From: Flavobacteriaceae bacterium
GTDB taxonomy: Bacteria; Bacteroidota; Bacteroidia; Flavobacteriales; Flavobacteriaceae
Direction of reading: 5' to 3'
Length of the DNA: 12,465 bases
Assembly: GCA_013001365.1 (NCBI GenBank)
Contig: JABDMQ010000336.1
Coordinates: forward strand, 1-12,465
Below, piece after piece: positions 5,224 to 12,465 of this stretch (position 1 is the stretch's first letter; every line of letters starts with the position of its first letter). Below the pieces are notes generated by a model. It worked only from the letters and a program-made list of their open reading frames with translations, ran no database searches and was not told the origin of the DNA. Both the position numbers and the translations under genes were made by a program.

Positions 5224-6630
5224 ATGCAGTCATTCAATATACATACACACTATCGAAAAGTGCTTGCTGACACCATTACGCCAGTTAGTGTTTATCTCAA
5301 GATACGGGATAGATTTCCCAATAGCATTCTATTGGAAAGTAGTGATTATCATGCAAACGATAACAGTTTTTCCTATATATGTTTTAACCCTATTGCATCG
5401 ATCAAGGTTGAGAACGAAATAGTTACTCAGGAATTTCCAAATGGAGAGAGTAAGATTACAGAAATTACACCTGACGTGAACATCCCAAATATATTGCACA
5501 AATTCACACAATGCTTCAAGGTGTCCTCCAAGGAAAATTTCAAATTCATCAATAATGGCATTTTTGGCTTCATGGCGTACGACGCTGTGCGGTATTTCGA
5601 AGACATTGATATTTCTAAGAAACAGGACTCATTGGAAATTCCAGACTTGTTCTATTCCGTTTATCAAAACATTATTGCTATTAATCATTTCAAGAACGAA
5701 GCATACATATTCGCTCATTGTCTGGATGAGGGTCAGGATAACATAGAAGAGATTTTACAGTTGATAAAGGTCAAGAATTTTGCCACATATGATTTTAAGG
5801 TAAACGGCAATCCTACTTCCAACTTAACAGATGACGAATACAAAGAGCATGTTAAGATTGCAAAGAAACATTGTGCCCGTGGCGATGTATTTCAGTTGGT
5901 GCTTTCTAAACGGTTCTCACAGGATTTCAAAGGAGATGAGTTTAATGTATATCGGGCATTGCGAAGTGTCAATCCGTCGCCTTATCTTTTCTATTTTGAC
6001 TATGGAGATTTCAAAATATTCGGTAGTTCACCCGAAGCACAATTGGTCGTTAAGGAAGGCAAGACCGAGATTCACCCGATTGCAGGCACCTTCAAACGAA
6101 CAGGTAATGATGAAAAAGATGCTGAACTGGCAAAACAATTGGCCGTAGATGATAAGGAAAATAGTGAACATGTCATGTTAGTTGACCTTGCTAGGAATGA
6201 TCTTAGCAGGCATGGTAACAATGTGAAGGTTGAAACCTATCGGGAAGTCCAGTTCTTTTCGCATGTCATTCATTTGGTCAGCAAGGTAACTGGGTTAAAA
6301 CATAAAAATACTTCGACTATGCAGGTGGTTGCAGATACGTTTCCAGCTGGAACATTGAGTGGCGCTCCTAAGCATCGGGCCATGCAATTGATTGAGCAAT
6401 ACGAGAAAACAAGTCGAGGGTACTATGGCGGAGCAATTGGATTCATGGATTTCAATGGCAATTTCAATCATGCCATTATGATCAGGACTTTCCTAAGCAA
6501 GGACCATAAATTACATTGGCAGGCAGGAGCGGGCCTAGTTTCGAAGTCCAGTCCCGAAAACGAATTACAAGAAGTATATAATAAGTTAGGCGCATTGAAC
6601 AAGGCCATTGAATTGGCAGAAGATATTTAG
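5224..6630 (+). CDS. trpE: Anthranilate synthase component I
   Basis: This encodes 468 residues, normal length for TrpE. It catalyses chorismate to anthranilate using ammonia supplied by TrpG, the committed step of tryptophan synthesis. Visible motifs are LLESS (36-40), the site of tryptophan feedback binding in characterised TrpE, and NPSPYLFYFDYG (250-261). The catalytic core has PIAGTFKRT (285-293), DLARNDLSR (321-329), FPAGTLSGAPK (373-383), YGGAIGF (401-407) and GAGLV (435-439). The LLESS segment and the TrpG partner immediately downstream favour TrpE over the homologous PabB or isochorismate synthase. The ATG at 5224 follows the attenuator U-tract by four bases and has no Shine-Dalgarno sequence. 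It is the first structural gene of the operon and so is directly subject to the upstream attenuator, in addition to likely allosteric inhibition. Confidence 0.97.
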   Translation: MQSFNIHTHYRKVLADTITPVSVYLKIRDRFPNSILLESSDYHANDNSFSYICFNPIASIKVENEIVTQEFPNGESKITEITPDVNIPNILHKFTQCFKVSSKENFKFINNGIFGFMAYDAVRYFEDIDISKKQDSLEIPDLFYSVYQNIIAINHFKNEAYIFAHCLDEGQDNIEEILQLIKVKNFATYDFKVNGNPTSNLTDDEYKEHVKIAKKHCARGDVFQLVLSKRFSQDFKGDEFNVYRALRSVNPSPYLFYFDYGDFKIFGSSPEAQLVVKEGKTEIHPIAGTFKRTGNDEKDAELAKQLAVDDKENSEHVMLVDLARNDLSRHGNNVKVETYREVQFFSHVIHLVSKVTGLKHKNTSTMQVVADTFPAGTLSGAPKHRAMQLIEQYEKTSRGYYGGAIGFMDFNGNFNHAIMIRTFLSKDHKLHWQAGAGLVSKSSPENELQEVYNKLGALNKAIELAEDI

Positions 6631-6633
6631 ATC

Positions 6634-7200
6634 ATGAATAAAGTGTTGGTAATAGATAATTACGATAGTTTCACATACAATCTGGTGCACTATATAGAAG
6701 ATCTGGATTGCGATGTAACTGTAAGAAGGAATGATAAATTAACCTTGGAAGATGTTGAGCCATTCGATAAGATCGTTCTATCTCCTGGTCCAGGAATACC
6801 TGATGAAGCTGGATTGTTGAAAGCCATCATAAAGACATATGCTCCTACAAAAAGCATTTTAGGTGTTTGTCTAGGTCAACAGGCAATTGGTGAGGTTTTT
6901 GGTGGATCCTTGGTCAATCTTGACGATGTATTTCATGGGGTGGCTACCAACATAACAATTTGCGTTACCGATGAACCATTGTTTCAAGGCCTCGGCGAAT
7001 CCTTCAAGGTAGGCCGCTACCATTCGTGGGTAGTCAATAATGAACTTCCTAACGACCTGGAAGCAACCTCTTATGACGAAAATGGTCAGATCATGTCATT
7101 AAGACATAAGACCTATGATGTGAAAGGTGTACAATTTCATCCAGAATCTGTTCTTACACCAAATGGAAAACAGATATTGAAGAATTGGCTAAACAGTTAG
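6634..7200 (+). CDS. trpG: Anthranilate synthase component II (glutamine amidotransferase)
   Basis: This encodes 188 residues, a stand-alone class I glutamine amidotransferase that hydrolyses glutamine and passes ammonia to TrpE. The sequence begins with the typical IDNYDSFTYNL motif (7-17), then has the oxyanion loop SPGPGIP (50-56), the nucleophile elbow GVCLGQQ with Cys79, and GVQFHPES with His169 and Glu171. The catalytic triad is complete. It is not fused to trpD or trpE. It follows the trpE stop codon by three bases, implying translational coupling. In some bacteria the same subunit also serves PabB in folate synthesis; the sequence does not show whether it does so here. Confidence 0.97.
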   Translation: MNKVLVIDNYDSFTYNLVHYIEDLDCDVTVRRNDKLTLEDVEPFDKIVLSPGPGIPDEAGLLKAIIKTYAPTKSILGVCLGQQAIGEVFGGSLVNLDDVFHGVATNITICVTDEPLFQGLGESFKVGRYHSWVVNNELPNDLEATSYDENGQIMSLRHKTYDVKGVQFHPESVLTPNGKQILKNWLNS

Positions 7201-7201
7201 T

Positions 7202-8194
7202 ATGAAAGAACTACTCAACAGACTCATAAATCATGAAGCAATCTCTAAAGAGGAGGCCAAACATGTATTGGTCAATATTTCCGAAGGGCTATATAATCAA
7301 AGTCAGATTGCATCGTTCTTAACGGTCTACATGATGCGTAGTATTACCTTGGAGGAACTTGAAGGTTTTAGAGATGCCCTTCTGGAGTTGTGCATTCCGG
7401 TTGAATTATCTGCTTATGACCCCATTGATCTTTGTGGCACAGGAGGTGACGGCAAGGATACCTTTAACATTTCTACCTTGTCTTCTTTCGTAACTGCAGG
7501 TGCTGGAGTCAATGTATCCAAGCATGGGAATTATGGTGTATCCTCATCCTGTGGATCGAGCAACGTCATGGAGTATTTGGGAATAAAATTCACTAATGAC
7601 TCGGAGTTTCTAGAAAGATCGATCGATGAAGCAGGCATCTGTGTGTTGCATGCACCTTTGTTTCATCCAGCTATGAAGAATGTAGCACCCATTAGACGAG
7701 AATTGGGAGTAAAGACCTTTTTCAATATGCTTGGTCCTATGGTTAATCCTGCGTTTCCTAAAAATCAATTGGTTGGGGTTTTCAATTTGGAATTACAGCG
7801 TTTATATGGATATCTATATCAAAAAACAGATAAGAATTACACCATTCTCCATGCATTGGATGGTTATGATGAAATATCGTTAACAGGAGATACCAAGACC
7901 ATTCGAAATACGTCCGAAGGCATTTTATCGCCTTCCGATTTTGGTGTAGAAACATTATCACAAAAAGATATCTATGGTGGTAATACTGTTGAAGACGCTG
8001 CAAAAATATTTATGGATGTTATTAGTGGAAAAGGAACTGAAGCACAAAACAATGTGGTATGTGCAAATGCTGGAATGGCAATAGCAACTTCTAAGAACCT
8101 TGAGCCTAAAGAAGGTTTCGAATTAGCAAAGGAATCACTTCTTTCAGGAAGTGCATTGAAAGCATTGAATAAATTACAGGAACTAAGTAAATGA
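7202..8194 (+). CDS. trpD: Anthranilate phosphoribosyltransferase
   Basis: This encodes 330 residues, a full-length stand-alone enzyme joining anthranilate and PRPP to give phosphoribosylanthranilate. An N-terminal helical part (1-70) precedes the glycine-rich PRPP loop CGTGGDGKDTFNIST (78-92). After it come VSKHGN (105-110), the anthranilate-site segment APIRRELGVKTFFNMLGP (162-179) and the metal-binding Asp223-Glu224 pair in GYDEIS. All expected key residues seem present. The start codon lies one base after the trpG stop codon, and the gene's end overlaps trpC by four bases (ATGA), so translation is probably coupled on both sides. Confidence 0.97.
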   Translation: MKELLNRLINHEAISKEEAKHVLVNISEGLYNQSQIASFLTVYMMRSITLEELEGFRDALLELCIPVELSAYDPIDLCGTGGDGKDTFNISTLSSFVTAGAGVNVSKHGNYGVSSSCGSSNVMEYLGIKFTNDSEFLERSIDEAGICVLHAPLFHPAMKNVAPIRRELGVKTFFNMLGPMVNPAFPKNQLVGVFNLELQRLYGYLYQKTDKNYTILHALDGYDEISLTGDTKTIRNTSEGILSPSDFGVETLSQKDIYGGNTVEDAAKIFMDVISGKGTEAQNNVVCANAGMAIATSKNLEPKEGFELAKESLLSGSALKALNKLQELSK

Positions 8195-8976
8195 CCATTC
8201 TTGATCACATAGTAAGCGACAAACGCCTTGAAGTCAATCTTCGAAAGAAACTCATTCCAGTTAGTCAGTTGGAACGTTCCGTTCTTTTTGATAGAGATAC
8301 TTTCTCATTATCTCATGTCTTGCAAAAAAGCTCAACAGGTATCATAGCGGAGCACAAAAGAAGGTCACCCTCAAAGTCAGTTATCAATAATGACTTGAAT
8401 GTATTCGAAGTTGCCAAAGGATATGAAGTTGCTGGTGTTAATGGAATGTCAGTACTAACCGACGGCAAGTATTTTGGTGGTTCCCTCGATGATCTTCTGA
8501 TCGCTAGGTCCAGTTGCAATCTGCCATTGCTTCGAAAGGAATTCATCATTGATGAATACCAAATATTGGAAGCCAAGTCTTACGGAGCCGATGTCATATT
8601 ACTCATTGCGGCTATATTGACAAGAGACGAAATAAAGCAGTTTTCAGAGTTGGCCAAAGACTTGAAAATGGATGTATTACTTGAAGTACATAATGAAGGT
8701 GAGCTAAACAAATCCATCATGCCAAGTTTGGACATGATCGGTGTTAACAACCGAAATTTAAAAACGTTTGAAGTAAGTCTAGAAACAAGCAAATCACTTA
8801 GCGAGAAGATTCCTGTTGATTTCATTAAAGTCTCAGAGAGTGGTATTAGCAGTGTTGAGGCTATTAAGGAATTACGGCCATATGGTTATAAAGGTTTCTT
8901 GATAGGAGAAAACTTCATGAAAACGAATAATCCAGGTGTAAGTGCTGATAAATTCATAAAAAAATTGAGGTCATGA
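8191..8976 (+). CDS. trpC: Indole-3-glycerol phosphate synthase
   Basis: This encodes 261 residues, a monofunctional (beta/alpha)8 barrel that closes the indole ring from CdRP with loss of CO2 and water. Catalytic residues known from characterised enzymes are visible: Glu54 and Lys56 in IIAEHKRRSPS, Lys116 in LLRKEF, Glu165 in LLEVHNE, Asn187 in GVNNRNL, and Glu216-Ser217 in VSESGIS. The gene overlaps trpD by four bases upstream and trpF by four bases downstream (both ATGA). Unlike the enterobacterial TrpC-TrpF fusion, the two activities here are encoded separately. Confidence 0.97.
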   Translation: MTILDHIVSDKRLEVNLRKKLIPVSQLERSVLFDRDTFSLSHVLQKSSTGIIAEHKRRSPSKSVINNDLNVFEVAKGYEVAGVNGMSVLTDGKYFGGSLDDLLIARSSCNLPLLRKEFIIDEYQILEAKSYGADVILLIAAILTRDEIKQFSELAKDLKMDVLLEVHNEGELNKSIMPSLDMIGVNNRNLKTFEVSLETSKSLSEKIPVDFIKVSESGISSVEAIKELRPYGYKGFLIGENFMKTNNPGVSADKFIKKLRS

Positions 8977-9587
8977 AATTGAAAGTCTGTGGAATGAAAT
9001 ATCCAGAAAATATCCGAGAAGTTGCACAACTGCAACCGGATTTTCTTGGCTTCATATTCCATGAGCGTTCTACAAGGAATTTTGATGACAGTATTCCAAA
9101 AATCCAGAAATCAATCAAGAAAGTTGGCGTGTTTGTGGATGAAAGTATCGAGTTCATGAACCGTCAGATTGAAAAACATGGTTTATCGATGGTGCAATTG
9201 CATGGTCATGAGTCTCCCGAAGTTTGTCGAATGCTAGCATCAACCAAGGTAAAGGTCATTAAAGTATTCTCCATTAAGGATGAGTTTGATTTTTCCGTTC
9301 TGTTTCCTTATGAGGATGTATGTGATTATTTCCTTTTCGATACCAAAGGGAAATTACCTGGTGGCAATGGGTACACCTTCAATTGGAATGTATTGAAAAA
9401 ATATCCTTCAACTAAGCCGTATTTCCTTAGTGGTGGAATTGGACTGGATCAATTAGAAAGTCTTAAAGAGTTCAAGAAAAATAAAGTTTCCGAATTATGC
9501 TTTGCCATAGATGTGAATAGCAGATTTGAATCGGAACCAGGATTGAAGATCCCTAAAGCAATAAAGGAATTTAAATCTCAATTATGA
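8973..9587 (+). CDS. trpF: Phosphoribosylanthranilate isomerase
   Basis: This encodes 204 residues, a small (beta/alpha)8 barrel performing the Amadori rearrangement of phosphoribosylanthranilate to CdRP. The N-terminal KVCGMKYPENI holds the catalytic Cys6. The general acid Asp123 is in FLFDTKGK. The phosphate-binding loops are LSGGIG (152-157) and the C-terminal AIDVNSRFESEPGLK. The last motif differs slightly from the common DVNSGVE...PGxKD, with Arg in place of Gly and Ile in place of Asp, but the framework is intact. The gene sits between trpC and trpB with ATGA overlaps on both sides. Confidence 0.95.
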   Translation: MKLKVCGMKYPENIREVAQLQPDFLGFIFHERSTRNFDDSIPKIQKSIKKVGVFVDESIEFMNRQIEKHGLSMVQLHGHESPEVCRMLASTKVKVIKVFSIKDEFDFSVLFPYEDVCDYFLFDTKGKLPGGNGYTFNWNVLKKYPSTKPYFLSGGIGLDQLESLKEFKKNKVSELCFAIDVNSRFESEPGLKIPKAIKEFKSQL

Positions 9588-10765
9588 GCTACAACATAAA
9601 CGAAAAAGGTTACTACGGAGAATTTGGAGGCGCATACATTCCTGAAATGCTATATCCCAATGTCGAGGAACTGCGTAAGAATTATTTGAAAGTAATGCAA
9701 GAGCCGGAATTCCAAAAGGAATTCAATCAGTTACTTAAAGATTACGTAGGAAGGCCTTCTCCACTCTATTATGCGAAACGTCATTCTAAAAAATACAATA
9801 CCAAAGTATATCTAAAACGTGAAGACCTTAATCACACTGGAGCCCATAAGGTCAATAATACGATAGGGCAAATATTGATGGCTAAACGACTGGGCAAAAC
9901 CAGGATCATTGCTGAAACAGGTGCTGGGCAGCATGGTGTAGCTACAGCAACAGTTTGCGCTTTAATGGGGCTGGAATGCATAGTTTACATGGGTGAAATA
10001 GACATCGCTCGTCAAGCTCCCAATGTTGCTAGAATGAAAATGTTAGGCGCCAAAGTCGTTCCTGCCTTATCTGGGAGTCGGACACTTAAGGATGCAACTA
10101 ATGAAGCCATTCGTGATTGGATAAATAACCCTGTTAATACCCACTATATCATTGGGTCGGCCATTGGTCCTCATCCCTATCCAGATATGGTGACTCGATT
10201 CCAATCTATCATATCAGAAGAGATCAAGTGGCAGTTAAATGAAAAAGAGGGTCGTGAAAATCCAGATTATGTTGTTGCCTGCATTGGTGGTGGCAGTAAT
10301 GCAGCAGGTTCCTATTATCATTTCTTGGATAATGAAGATGTTGGTATCATAGCTGTAGAAGCTGCAGGAAAAGGAATTCATTCAGGAGAAAGTGCAGCCA
10401 CATCTGTTCTAGGTAAAGAAGGAATCATTCATGGATGCAAAACTTTATTAATGCAGACCGAGGATGGTCAGATTACAGAGCCTTATTCTATTTCAGCTGG
10501 ACTGGATTATCCAGGTGTAGGCCCTATGCATTCGCATCTTTACAAAACTGGCAGAGGAGAATTTTACTCTGCAACAGATGATGAAGCAATGACAGCAGGA
10601 TTGGAATTAGCTCAATTGGAAGGCATCATTCCAGCAATTGAAACAAGTCATGCCTTGGCTATTTTCAATCATAAGACGTTCAAGCCTGATGATATTGTCG
10701 TAATCAGTCTTTCTGGTAGAGGCGATAAGGACCTAAAGAATTACATTGATTATTTTAAACTATAA
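9584..10765 (+). CDS. trpB: Tryptophan synthase beta subunit
   Basis: This encodes 393 residues, the PLP enzyme that condenses indole and serine to tryptophan. It is a canonical TrpB1-type sequence: GEFGGAYIPE at 12-21, HTGAHK with the PLP-binding Lys89, ETGAGQHG with catalytic Glu111, the phosphate-binding CIGGGSNA (233-240), and SLSGRGDKD (375-383) with the Ser that contacts the pyridine nitrogen. The C-terminus is of normal length. It overlaps trpF by four bases and trpA by one base (TAATG). The tight spacing to trpA fits equimolar production of the alpha2-beta2 complex. Confidence 0.98.
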   Translation: MSYNINEKGYYGEFGGAYIPEMLYPNVEELRKNYLKVMQEPEFQKEFNQLLKDYVGRPSPLYYAKRHSKKYNTKVYLKREDLNHTGAHKVNNTIGQILMAKRLGKTRIIAETGAGQHGVATATVCALMGLECIVYMGEIDIARQAPNVARMKMLGAKVVPALSGSRTLKDATNEAIRDWINNPVNTHYIIGSAIGPHPYPDMVTRFQSIISEEIKWQLNEKEGRENPDYVVACIGGGSNAAGSYYHFLDNEDVGIIAVEAAGKGIHSGESAATSVLGKEGIIHGCKTLLMQTEDGQITEPYSISAGLDYPGVGPMHSHLYKTGRGEFYSATDDEAMTAGLELAQLEGIIPAIETSHALAIFNHKTFKPDDIVVISLSGRGDKDLKNYIDYFKL

Positions 10766-11523
10766 TGAACAGGATCAATAATAAATTAAAGAAGGGCAAA
10801 AAGCTACTATCCATCTATTTCACAGCCGGTTATCCAAACTTGAATGACACGGTGAGGATAATCGAGGAATTGGAAGAAAGTGGTGTTGACATGATTGAAA
10901 TCGGACTACCATTCAGTGATCCATTGGCTGATGGGCCGACAATACAAGATAGTTCGACCCATGCCTTAAGAAATGGCATGACCACCAAAGTACTTTTCAA
11001 CCAATTGCAAGACATAAGAAAGACAGTTAGTATTCCATTGATAATCATGGGTTATTTTAATCCGGTTCTGCAATATGGTGTTGAAGAATTTTGCAAGAAA
11101 TGCAATGAAATAGGCATTGATGGCCTTATTCTTCCTGATTTACCGGTCGATGTATATGATGAACATTACAAAGCCATTTTCGAAGCTTATGGACTCATTA
11201 ATGTTTTATTGATCACACCACAGACAAGTGATGAGCGCATTCGCTATATCGATTCGGTGTCTAAGGGCTTCATTTACATGGTAAGTTCTGCCAGTACGAC
11301 AGGCACTCAATCCGGATTTGGTGAAGAGCAGACCAAGTACTTCAAGCGCATAGGAGATATGAATTTAAAGAATCCACAAATAGTTGGATTTGGTATTTCA
11401 AGTTCTGAAACATTCAATCAAGCTACACAATTTGCAAAAGGGGCAATTATCGGCTCCGCATTCATAAAACATCTTTCAGAAGGGAAAAATTCAATAAGAG
11501 ATTTTATTAATACTATCAGATGA
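10765..11523 (+). CDS. trpA: Tryptophan synthase alpha subunit
   Basis: This encodes 252 residues, a (beta/alpha)8 barrel that cleaves indole-3-glycerol phosphate to indole, which is channelled to TrpB. The signature MIEIGLPFSDPLADGPTIQ contains catalytic Glu45 and Asp56. ILPDLPVD, YMVSSASTTG and the phosphate-binding VGFGIS and IGSAFI segments are present. It is slightly shorter than the ~268-residue enterobacterial enzyme but typical for Bacteroidota. Its ATG overlaps the trpB stop by one base, and its own stop overlaps the ATG of a small downstream membrane-protein gene (ATGA), so trpA is not the last gene of the operon. Confidence 0.97.
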   Translation: MNRINNKLKKGKKLLSIYFTAGYPNLNDTVRIIEELEESGVDMIEIGLPFSDPLADGPTIQDSSTHALRNGMTTKVLFNQLQDIRKTVSIPLIIMGYFNPVLQYGVEEFCKKCNEIGIDGLILPDLPVDVYDEHYKAIFEAYGLINVLLITPQTSDERIRYIDSVSKGFIYMVSSASTTGTQSGFGEEQTKYFKRIGDMNLKNPQIVGFGISSSETFNQATQFAKGAIIGSAFIKHLSEGKNSIRDFINTIR

Positions 11524-11735
11524 AACTAATAAATGACTGGAAACTTATTGCTGTTCTTTGTCTTACGCTTGGATTAGCTCCTTTCACTCCAGAACCACAT
11601 ATCTGGGGTAAACTTAAATGGATAGCAGGAGGAGCTAATGGCATGCAATTAGTGGACTGGTTTGATACCGTTATGCACGGATTTCCTTTCGTGCTTTTAT
11701 TAAGGTTCTTGATATTGAAAATCATAAAGAAATAA
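11520..11735 (+). CDS. Small two-helix membrane protein coupled to trpA, function unknown
   Basis: This encodes 71 residues. One hydrophobic segment lies at about residues 8-22 and a second at about 53-68, joined by a loop with the motif TPEPHIWGKLKW..GG..GM...DWFD..MHG, and the tail is Lys-rich. Small proteins with an EPH.xGKL.W..GG...M...D.FD...HG pattern occur in Bacteroidota genomes and are sometimes labelled RND transporter. At this size that name cannot describe a complete transporter (from memory, no search done). The ATG overlaps the trpA stop codon by four bases, which strongly suggests coupled translation within the trp transcript. The motif-rich loop and codon use like its neighbours make it a likely real gene. 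A link to tryptophan or indole is possible but unproven. Confidence 0.72.
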   Translation: MKLINDWKLIAVLCLTLGLAPFTPEPHIWGKLKWIAGGANGMQLVDWFDTVMHGFPFVLLLRFLILKIIKK

Positions 11736-11764
11736 GTAGCCTGATAATGTATTTCAGAATGTCT

Positions 11765-11791
11765 AAACCTTCATCTTAACAAAGGGTTTTT
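11765..11791 (+). terminator. Weak candidate terminator after the trp operon
   Basis: AAACCTT (11765-11771) can pair with AAGGGTTT (11783-11789, one G-U pair) around a loop of about 11 nt, ending in a run of five T residues, three of them inside the stem. The stem is AT-rich and unconvincing, but no better terminator lies between the small membrane protein gene and the hydrolase gene. Confidence 0.3.
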
Positions 11792-11834
11792 CAGGTTTTT
11801 TTCGTAGTTTTCTGATTCAATAAATCAATTGCTC

Positions 11835-12465
11835 ATGATGAAGAAAACCAAGTTCAATGTGTTACTACCTTTTTTAATTCTACTTCTTGGTATGTATCCC
11901 AATAACATTGCCGGTCAAGACCTGTCGGAGTATAAAAAGGATATGGTGGTGCACAAGGGTGATACCTTGCCCTATCGCATTTTGTTGCCTCTTAATTACA
12001 ACCCTAATGTTAAATACCCCTTAGTGCTGTTTTTGCACGGTTCTGGTGAGAGAGGCAATGACAATAACTTACAGTTAACGCATGGTGCTAATCTTTTCTT
12101 ACAAGAATCTGTTAGACAAGAATATCCAGCTGTGATAGTATTTCCTCAACTTGCAAAAGATCATCATTGGACTTACCTAGTTTCAGATCGAGAATCCTCT
12201 CCTGGAGAATTGATTTATCCTGCAAAAAAGACAAAAATCAAGCATCAAGAACTCCTTAAAGTCCTCATAAAAAAATTGAAAAAACAGTTAAGTCTGGACA
12301 GTGATCGATTTTATGTAGGAGGACTTTCCTTAGGTGGTATGGGTACATTTGAAATTGTTAATCAAAACCCTAAGATGTTTGCAGCTGCATTCCCTATATG
12401 CGGTGGTGCCAATCCTAAGATTGCCCAACGAATAAATAAACCAAGTTGGTGGATCTTTCATGGCG
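11835..12465 (+). CDS. Secreted alpha/beta hydrolase (predicted peptidase/esterase), 3' end outside window
   Basis: About 210 codons are visible and the frame is open at the right edge. Two adjacent ATGs (11835 and 11838) can start it. Both give a signal peptide with Lys residues, a hydrophobic core (LLPFLILLLG) and likely cleavage near IAGQ, so the protein is exported. The hydrolase domain then shows YPLVLFLHGSGERGND (oxyanion-hole HGSGERG) and the nucleophile elbow GLSLGG with Ser165 counted from the first ATG; the acid and histidine should lie beyond the window. The order PYRILLP...HGSGERG...FPQ...GLSLGGMG resembles the predicted-peptidase/polyhydroxybutyrate-depolymerase-like esterases (COG4099 type). 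Substrate unknown: ester, feruloyl and peptide substrates are all possible. A TAGTTTTC (11805-11812) might be a -7 box, but no TTTG lies 19 bp upstream. Confidence 0.82.
   Translation, partial: MMKKTKFNVLLPFLILLLGMYPNNIAGQDLSEYKKDMVVHKGDTLPYRILLPLNYNPNVKYPLVLFLHGSGERGNDNNLQLTHGANLFLQESVRQEYPAVIVFPQLAKDHHWTYLVSDRESSPGELIYPAKKTKIKHQELLKVLIKKLKKQLSLDSDRFYVGGLSLGGMGTFEIVNQNPKMFAAAFPICGGANPKIAQRINKPSWWIFHG

Noticed and set aside
5831..6148. 105-codon alternative frame within trpE
   Set aside because: The overlapping TrpE frame carries conserved catalytic motifs throughout; the alternative frame has no recognisable content.
7782..8208. Two minus-strand open frames opposite trpD
   Set aside because: They are antisense to conserved TrpD sequence, their translations show no domain, signal or start context, and they are explained as shadows.
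11516..11725. Minus-strand frame opposite the small membrane protein gene
   Set aside because: The plus-strand frame is coupled to trpA and has two hydrophobic helices with a motif-rich loop; the minus frame has none of these.
1..12465. Possible CRISPR array, tRNA, insertion sequence or integration site
   Set aside because: No regularly spaced repeats, cloverleaf-like segments, transposase-like frames or paired terminal repeats were seen on either strand.

Overview
The window looks like a chromosomal segment of a member of the Bacteroidota, most likely a Flavobacteriia/Saprospiria/Cytophagia-type organism. The evidence is a secreted protein ending in a type IX secretion (T9SS, type B / CHU_C-like) sorting domain, promoters matching the Bacteroidota consensus TTTG-N19-TAnnTTTG, almost no Shine-Dalgarno sequences, low GC, and several lipoproteins and redoxins of types common in this phylum. 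No mobile elements, CRISPR arrays, tRNAs or rRNAs were seen.

Left part (1-3228). The window opens with the 3' end of a membrane-anchored protein (plus strand), facing a minus-strand thiol/sulfur block. That block holds a TlpA/ResA-like thioredoxin lipoprotein, a periplasmic redoxin with a CNTC centre, an intrinsic terminator, and then a pair of rhodanese-domain proteins (one cytoplasmic, one lipoprotein). A MarR-family regulator is transcribed divergently from the block. Its promoter is well formed, and a perfect 7-1-7 palindrome sits on the predicted transcription start, suggesting autoregulation.

Middle (3230-5220). A minus-strand T9SS-secreted protein carries three fibronectin/Ig-like repeats and probably starts at TTG. 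Its promoter appears to lie back-to-back with that of the trp operon. Between them is the most notable feature: a complete ribosome-mediated tryptophan attenuator. It consists of a consensus promoter, a 20-codon leader peptide with three consecutive Trp codons, mutually exclusive 1:2, 2:3 and 3:4 RNA pairings, and an intrinsic terminator whose U-tract ends four bases before trpE.

Right part (5224-11735). A complete, compact tryptophan operon trpE-G-D-C-F-B-A converts chorismate to tryptophan, with neighbouring genes separated by 1-3 nt or overlapping by 1-4 nt. An ATGA overlap joins trpA to an eighth gene, a 71-residue two-helix membrane protein of unknown function. The window ends inside a secreted alpha/beta-hydrolase gene with its own signal peptide and a GxSxG nucleophile elbow.

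Overall, most genes are recognisable housekeeping or envelope functions. The unusual content lies in regulation (the attenuator and the MarR operator) and in the small membrane protein coupled to trpA.
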